The notes beneath the pieces were generated by a model that saw only the letters and a program-made list of their open reading frames with translations, did not search any database and was not told where the DNA came from. A stretch of DNA of 64,000 nucleotides, taken from the NCBI GenBank assembly GCA_000719025.1, contig JODP01000023.1, forward strand, positions 16,019 to 80,018, in the 5' to 3' direction. Numbering within the stretch: the first letter of the stretch is position 1; the number at the start of each line of letters is the position of its first letter. Shown here piece by piece: positions 60,396 to 64,000 of this stretch. A program made the translations under genes and the position numbers. The stretch is from Kineosporia aurantiaca JCM 3230 (GTDB lineage: Bacteria > Actinomycetota > Actinomycetes > Actinomycetales > Kineosporiaceae).

Positions 60396-61907
60396 ATGAG
60401 TGGCCAGACGGATGAAATGTTCCTGCGGCCCAGTGGGATGCTGCTGTGCCTTGCTGGTCTCGCCGTGGCGCTGTGGCCGGTACTAGCCCAACCTCCGCTC
60501 GAGTCATCTATCTGGGTCGCCGAGACCCTTGCCGTCATCTTGTTCGCCAGTGGCATGCGGATCATGTACGAGCAGATGGACCTTACTGAGCCCGTTCATT
60601 GGGCTAACGGCGTAATGACTCTGATGTTTGTAGTACACCCGTACCTGCGGCTCTCGACGGGGGGTTGGCTTGAGCTGTACCACTTCAAGTTTGACATTAC
60701 TCCTTTCTATGCGCAAGCCTGTCACATTGCTTTCCTGGCCACTTTGTCGTTCAACGTCGCCTACGCCCTGAGTATTCGTCGCGTTTCAAAAGGACAAGAA
60801 AATGTTGGCCGCTATTTAGGGCGGCGTGATCTGTCTTCGGATTTGCAAATTCATCATCGGGTAAAGACCGTCGCAACTTTCTGTACGGTAGGTGGATTAC
60901 TGGCGGCCGTATATTGCGCAGTTATTGGCGGCTCCGTTATTGCGGCATTTTCGAAATCGTCGGAAGCAAGCACTTCGGCTTATATTTACATGATGCCAAT
61001 GCTATTGTCGCCAGCATGCTGCTTATGGTATGCGGCCGGTAGAATGGCGAATAACCCCGTTTGGAGAAATCGTGCTTGGGTGATCATCGTCTGTACGATC
61101 GTCATCAACGCTCTTGCCGGACAACGGTCCGGTCTCGTCACTGCAGTGGGGCCATTTTTCTTGACGGTTGCCTGCATGTCCGGCAAGAGGGTGCCACGCA
61201 TTCTCGCAGTGATTCTGATTGTACTCAGCATGTTCGGGTTTGCGTTCCTGCGCGACCTTCAAAACCCGGCTGGCGGCGAGGGAAACGCAGGCGAGACAGT
61301 GTCGAAATTTGCCTTGTCCCCTGGGACTCAGTTACTCGAGTCGCTAGACGGTTCCGACACTGAGATGGTGGACGCCTTATCTCTCGAGTCGAACGTCATC
61401 CCGAGCATAATTCCCTTCAGTCCAGGCTCGGACGCTGCGGCTATATTTGGCGCCCCAATACCACGATTCATCTGGCCCGATAAGCCTTTAACAATGGATA
61501 ACCGGCTCAATGGAATGCTGTTGGGGCGGGGCGTGAACCAGGCCAGCGTCGCTTACTCCTTCGCCGGTGAGGGTTGGTATGTAGGTGGCTTCATTGGGGT
61601 CATAGTCTTCATGGCCGGCGCCGGTGCCGCCTTCGCGCGCGTTCGCAACGTATATCGGACCGCCGGGAATGGCCTCATCGCTACCTGCCTCTATTCGATG
61701 GCCACCCCCTTGGTTGTCACACTACTGCGGGGGGCATTGTCGTATACCTTGGCCTACGCTTTGTTCTATATAGGACCAGTTTTGTATTTGCTCTGGAGGT
61801 CTCGCGGCGACGAGGCCGCATCCGGTCATGTGCGTGCAATCAACCGAAAAAGCGATGCGTCGCCTCGCCGGGCAAAGCCCTGGGAACCCGGAGTTCACCA
61901 GAAATAA
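60396..61907 (+). CDS. O-antigen/oligosaccharide-repeat polymerase-like protein
   Basis: The 503-residue protein has about 12 membrane segments and the oligosaccharide-repeat polymerase pattern: 'NALAGQRSGLVTAVGPFFLT' and the loop 'APIPRFIWPDKPLTMDNRLN' before 'FAGEGWYVGGFIGVIVFMAG'. These are the conserved outer-loop regions of Wzy-like proteins. The ATG at 60396 or 60360 region may start it. It is followed by an acyltransferase gene after 12 bases. It is one of two polymerase candidates in the locus. Confidence 0.78.
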   Translation: MSGQTDEMFLRPSGMLLCLAGLAVALWPVLAQPPLESSIWVAETLAVILFASGMRIMYEQMDLTEPVHWANGVMTLMFVVHPYLRLSTGGWLELYHFKFDITPFYAQACHIAFLATLSFNVAYALSIRRVSKGQENVGRYLGRRDLSSDLQIHHRVKTVATFCTVGGLLAAVYCAVIGGSVIAAFSKSSEASTSAYIYMMPMLLSPACCLWYAAGRMANNPVWRNRAWVIIVCTIVINALAGQRSGLVTAVGPFFLTVACMSGKRVPRILAVILIVLSMFGFAFLRDLQNPAGGEGNAGETVSKFALSPGTQLLESLDGSDTEMVDALSLESNVIPSIIPFSPGSDAAAIFGAPIPRFIWPDKPLTMDNRLNGMLLGRGVNQASVAYSFAGEGWYVGGFIGVIVFMAGAGAAFARVRNVYRTAGNGLIATCLYSMATPLVVTLLRGALSYTLAYALFYIGPVLYLLWRSRGDEAASGHVRAINRKSDASPRRAKPWEPGVHQK

Positions 61908-61919
61908 TGGGAGGCGGGA

Positions 61920-63077
61920 ATGGTTGGCATGATCACAAACAAACGCATTGCTCACCTGGACGGCATTAGGGGTCTGGCAATACTGGCCGTCCTGGGAGTC
62001 CACTGGGGATACATCTACACGCCCTTCGGTCGCGGGGGATACATCGGTGTCACGATGTTCCTGGTGCTGTCGGGGTATCTGATTACGACGATCCTGTGGA
62101 GGTCTCGAACCAGTTATCGGCGGTTTCTGCGTAAGCGCGTCATACGCCTCTACCCTGCGCTCTTTGCTGTCCTGGTGATCAGCGTGGCGCTGGCCGCCGT
62201 ACTACCGCATGCCGGTGTATCGGTCGGAGAGGCCCTCAACCGGGCAATGGTCGCAGCAGTACAGGGCACTGAACCCTGGGCCATCATTAACTTCAAGGTC
62301 CGCCCCAACCTGTTCCTGCACACGTGGTCCTTGTCCATCGAGTGGTACTTCTACATTGCCTGGGCTGCCGTCTTGCTGGCCGCGAAACGGCGCGGATTGC
62401 AACCGGCCCGGCTGGCCCGATGGGCAACTGGGTGTGCGATTGCCCTGTGGCTCAGTGGAATGCCGATGTCCGGGACATGGGCATACTTCGGTCCTACGAC
62501 GAACAGTGCTGCGCTGTTGGTAGGTGCCGCCGTTGGCCTGTGGCTGATCACTGACCCCGCCGCACCGTCCTGGTGGCGGCCGCGAGCGGTATCGACCCTG
62601 ACGTTGGCTACTTTCGCGGTCTTCGTCATCTGGTCCTTGATCGGCCTCGACCATGACGCTTACTCTGCGCGGATGGCAATCATGCCGGCCGTCTGCATGC
62701 TGACGGTGCTGCTGATCCTGGTCGGCCTATGGGACGAGAACGGCCTCATGTCGCGGCTGCTCTCCGTCCGCCCCCTGGTCCTTCTCGGACAGGTGAGTTA
62801 CAGCTTGTACCTCTGGCACCCCATTCCTCAGTTCCTGCTGACGCCTCAATCGCTGCCGCTCGGCAAGCCTGTCTTGGGGGTGATCGGAGTCGCGTGGACT
62901 GTGGTGGCCACGCTGCTGACGTACCGATACCTGGAAAAACCATTCATTCGTTCACGGGGCTCGGTGATAAAGGAGCCCGCCGAGCTGGGAGCCGATAGCG
63001 CGATCGATTTAAGAACTTGCACGATTGATAAGGATCACCATCCCATTTTCCCAGCAAACCAGGTAACCCGACCATAG
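61920..63077 (+). CDS. Acyltransferase 3 family membrane protein
   Basis: The 385-residue protein has the family marks 'IAHLDGIRGLAILAVLGVHW' (with catalytic His), 'FLRKRVIRLYPALFAVLVIS', 'HTWSLSIEWYFYIAWAAVLL' and 'GQVSYSLYLWHPIPQFLL'. It should acetylate the surface polymer. GGGAGGCGGG precedes ATG 61920. It forms a two-gene unit with the polymerase. The last 45 residues are soluble and variable. Confidence 0.88.
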   Translation: MVGMITNKRIAHLDGIRGLAILAVLGVHWGYIYTPFGRGGYIGVTMFLVLSGYLITTILWRSRTSYRRFLRKRVIRLYPALFAVLVISVALAAVLPHAGVSVGEALNRAMVAAVQGTEPWAIINFKVRPNLFLHTWSLSIEWYFYIAWAAVLLAAKRRGLQPARLARWATGCAIALWLSGMPMSGTWAYFGPTTNSAALLVGAAVGLWLITDPAAPSWWRPRAVSTLTLATFAVFVIWSLIGLDHDAYSARMAIMPAVCMLTVLLILVGLWDENGLMSRLLSVRPLVLLGQVSYSLYLWHPIPQFLLTPQSLPLGKPVLGVIGVAWTVVATLLTYRYLEKPFIRSRGSVIKEPAELGADSAIDLRTCTIDKDHHPIFPANQVTRP

Positions 63078-63251
63078 GGCATTCTCGATCGGCGTCGACG
63101 TTCTCCCCGGGTTTTCCAGTGGAGGACCGAACTGGCCATTCATAGGCGCACCGGGTTCCCCAGAAGTGGTGCTTGGCAGTTGTTCTCGTTGAGCGAGCAG
63201 GGCCGCAGCTCGGCGGTCGTGCTCTCCCCTATCACGAACACCACGGCCGAC

Positions 63252-63280
63252 CTTAGGAGCGCGGGTGTTTGCTCCTGAAG
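63252..63280 (+). terminator. Possible hairpin terminator after the acyltransferase
   Basis: CTTAGGAGC pairs with GCTCCTGAAG with one bulged base and a ten-base loop, about 175 bases past the stop at 63077. No T-run follows. The remainder of 63078-63349 is empty. Confidence 0.3.
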
Positions 63281-63301
63281 TCAGAGGTATGGCCTGCTGA
63301 A

Positions 63302-63327
63302 CCCCCAGGTGCGCGTCATCCTGGGGG
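63302..63327 (-). terminator. Hairpin terminator of the second DUF397 gene
   Basis: A perfect 8-bp stem (CCCCCAGG with CCTGGGGG) and ten-base loop lie 23 bases past the stop of the minus-strand DUF397 gene. Confidence 0.65.
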
Positions 63328-63349
63328 CTCCAGGTCCTGCGTCGGTTGA

Positions 63350-63562
63350 TCAGTCGATCAAGTGGTCGAACTCGTTCTTCTTCGCGCCATCGAGGAAGGC
63401 CGCGATCTGGGAGCGCTTGAAGGTCAGGACCGGACCCTGCGTGTTCTTGCTGTCCCGGAGGTAGACAACCGCCTGGTTGCCGGCCTCGGTGCCGAACTCG
63501 ACGCAGTCCCCGGAAGAGGCGGACGCGGTGGCTTTGATCCAGGTGATGCGATCGGTGCTCAT
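63350..63562 (-). CDS. DUF397 domain protein
   Basis: The 70-residue protein has 'WIKATASASSGDCVEFG', 'VVYLRDSKNTQGPVLTFKRS' and 'IAAFLDGAKKNEFD', the DUF397 pattern. It overlaps the stop of the upstream XRE/DUF5753 gene by four bases (ATGA). Because the upstream gene is cut by an insertion element, this gene has lost its promoter and partner unless the element supplies transcription. Confidence 0.85.
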   Translation of the reverse strand: MSTDRITWIKATASASSGDCVEFGTEAGNQAVVYLRDSKNTQGPVLTFKRSQIAAFLDGAKKNEFDHLID

Positions 63563-63930
63563 CGTTCGTACTCCTTGAGGTGAACAGACTGTGCTATCAG
63601 CCTGTCATACGTCCACCGCAGCTCCTTGAGCACAGAAGCCTTCAGCGAGTACTGCCCGGCAAGGCACGTCTCGGTGTAGGCAAGATCTGGTTCATTCGCG
63701 TCGTCGAACTCGAGCAGGGTGAACGCTCCGGGCGTGGTGGCCCTACCCCCGCTCGCGAACGGCAAGACGCGAATGGAAACTCTGCGCTTCCTGGCAAGCG
63801 TGCGCAGGTGCGTGAGCTGCTCCTCCATGACGCGGTCCCCACCGACCTGACAGAGCAGAGCTGCCTCGTCAATCAGGACCGAAACGTCAACGCCCTCGCG
63901 GTCGGGACTGCCCCCAGCTTGGTTGACTCC
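63559..63930 (-). pseudogene. XRE/DUF5753 regulator, cut by an IS insertion
   Basis: The C-terminal part of a DUF5753 domain is intact in frame: 'VLIDEAALLCQVGGDRVMEE', 'QLTHLRTLARKRRVSIRVLP', 'DDANEPDLAYTETCLAGQYS', ending 'IAQSVHLKEYER'. The whole N-terminal helix-turn-helix and half the DUF5753 domain are missing. The break coincides with the left end of an IS3-type element at about 63931. An internal ATG at 63828 would give only an 89-residue remnant. Confidence 0.75.
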
Positions 63931-64000
63931 TGATCTGTGAGGACCGCGGTCCTTGCTGAGAGGATGTCATCGTGCCCAAAGCGTTCCCCGAGGAGTTCCG
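63931..64000 (+). mobile_element. Left end of an IS3-type insertion sequence, partial
   Basis: The DUF5753 reading frame stops matching at about 63930, where the sequence changes to 'TGATCTGTGAGGACCGCGGT', followed 41 bases later by a transposase start. A leader of that size with a terminal TG is normal for IS3 elements. It includes a perfect 12-bp palindrome GGACCGCGGTCC (63941-63952). The right end is outside the window. Confidence 0.65.
63972..64000 (+). CDS. IS3-type transposase OrfA, first codons only
   Basis: GTG 63972 after 'GAGAGGA' begins 'MPKAFPEEF', the usual start of IS3-family OrfA helix-turn-helix proteins in actinomycetes. The gene runs off the window after nine codons, so the call rests on that start and its position behind a plausible IS end. 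Confidence 0.6.

Noticed and set aside
1..64000. tRNA, rRNA, riboswitch or CRISPR loci
   Set aside because: Reading both strands I found no cloverleaf with CCA-type ends, no rRNA-like conserved stretch, no riboswitch consensus and no regularly spaced direct repeats. A covariance-model scan would be needed to exclude weak candidates.

Overview
The window is high-GC DNA from a filamentous-type actinomycete. The family repertoire supports this: two XRE/DUF5753-DUF397 regulator pairs, two ECF sigma factor/CU044_5270-type pairs, an ANTAR protein, a GH114 secreted enzyme, ROK and MarR regulators, and a DUF2975-YozG pair. I cannot name the genus from the sequence. I saw no rRNA, tRNA or CRISPR array. 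Most of the window looks chromosomal and accessory, with many truncated genes.

Layout. 0.03-2.5 kb: a DUF397/XRE pair, a 55-residue membrane protein and a membrane-protein fragment. 2.6-8.1 kb: a secreted GH3 beta-glucosidase divergent from a ROK repressor, with a perfect 14-bp palindrome between them, then an AbrB-type membrane protein. 8.2-13.5 kb: a LysR regulator divergent from an SDR, malic enzyme and class II fumarase. 13.7-19.5 kb: GH114 enzyme, GNAT and two sigma/putative anti-sigma pairs. 19.6-25.6 kb: an integrase remnant, small hypothetical genes, ANTAR, a shortened Uma2 nuclease, an RTX-repeat protein and DUF2975/HTH. 26-34.5 kb: PQQ-propeller protein, MarR/hydrolase divergon with clear operators, a wHTH-nucleotidyltransferase/HEPN pair, EthD protein, a dead hydrolase gene, and a second MarR divergon driving a DUF3159-ABM fusion and an FAD monooxygenase.

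34.5-47.7 kb is a mosaic of gene scraps around larger genes. It holds a receiver-degenerate LuxR regulator, a secreted NucA/NucB-type nuclease with a close downstream partner, and a 1,832-residue DUF4011-helicase-REase-DUF3320 protein (Hhe-type antiphage protein). An unknown gene converges on and overlaps the helicase 3' end. Next comes a three-part small-protein cluster whose first gene seems split by an in-frame UGA.

47.9-63.1 kb is a surface-polysaccharide locus: two polymerase-like membrane proteins, two acyltransferases, a flippase and five glycosyltransferases or glycosyltransferase-like proteins. Its centre (about 51.3-56.3 kb) is visibly more AT-rich than the rest and was probably acquired by transfer. 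The window closes with a second DUF397/XRE pair whose XRE gene is cut by the left end of an IS3-type element that runs off the window.
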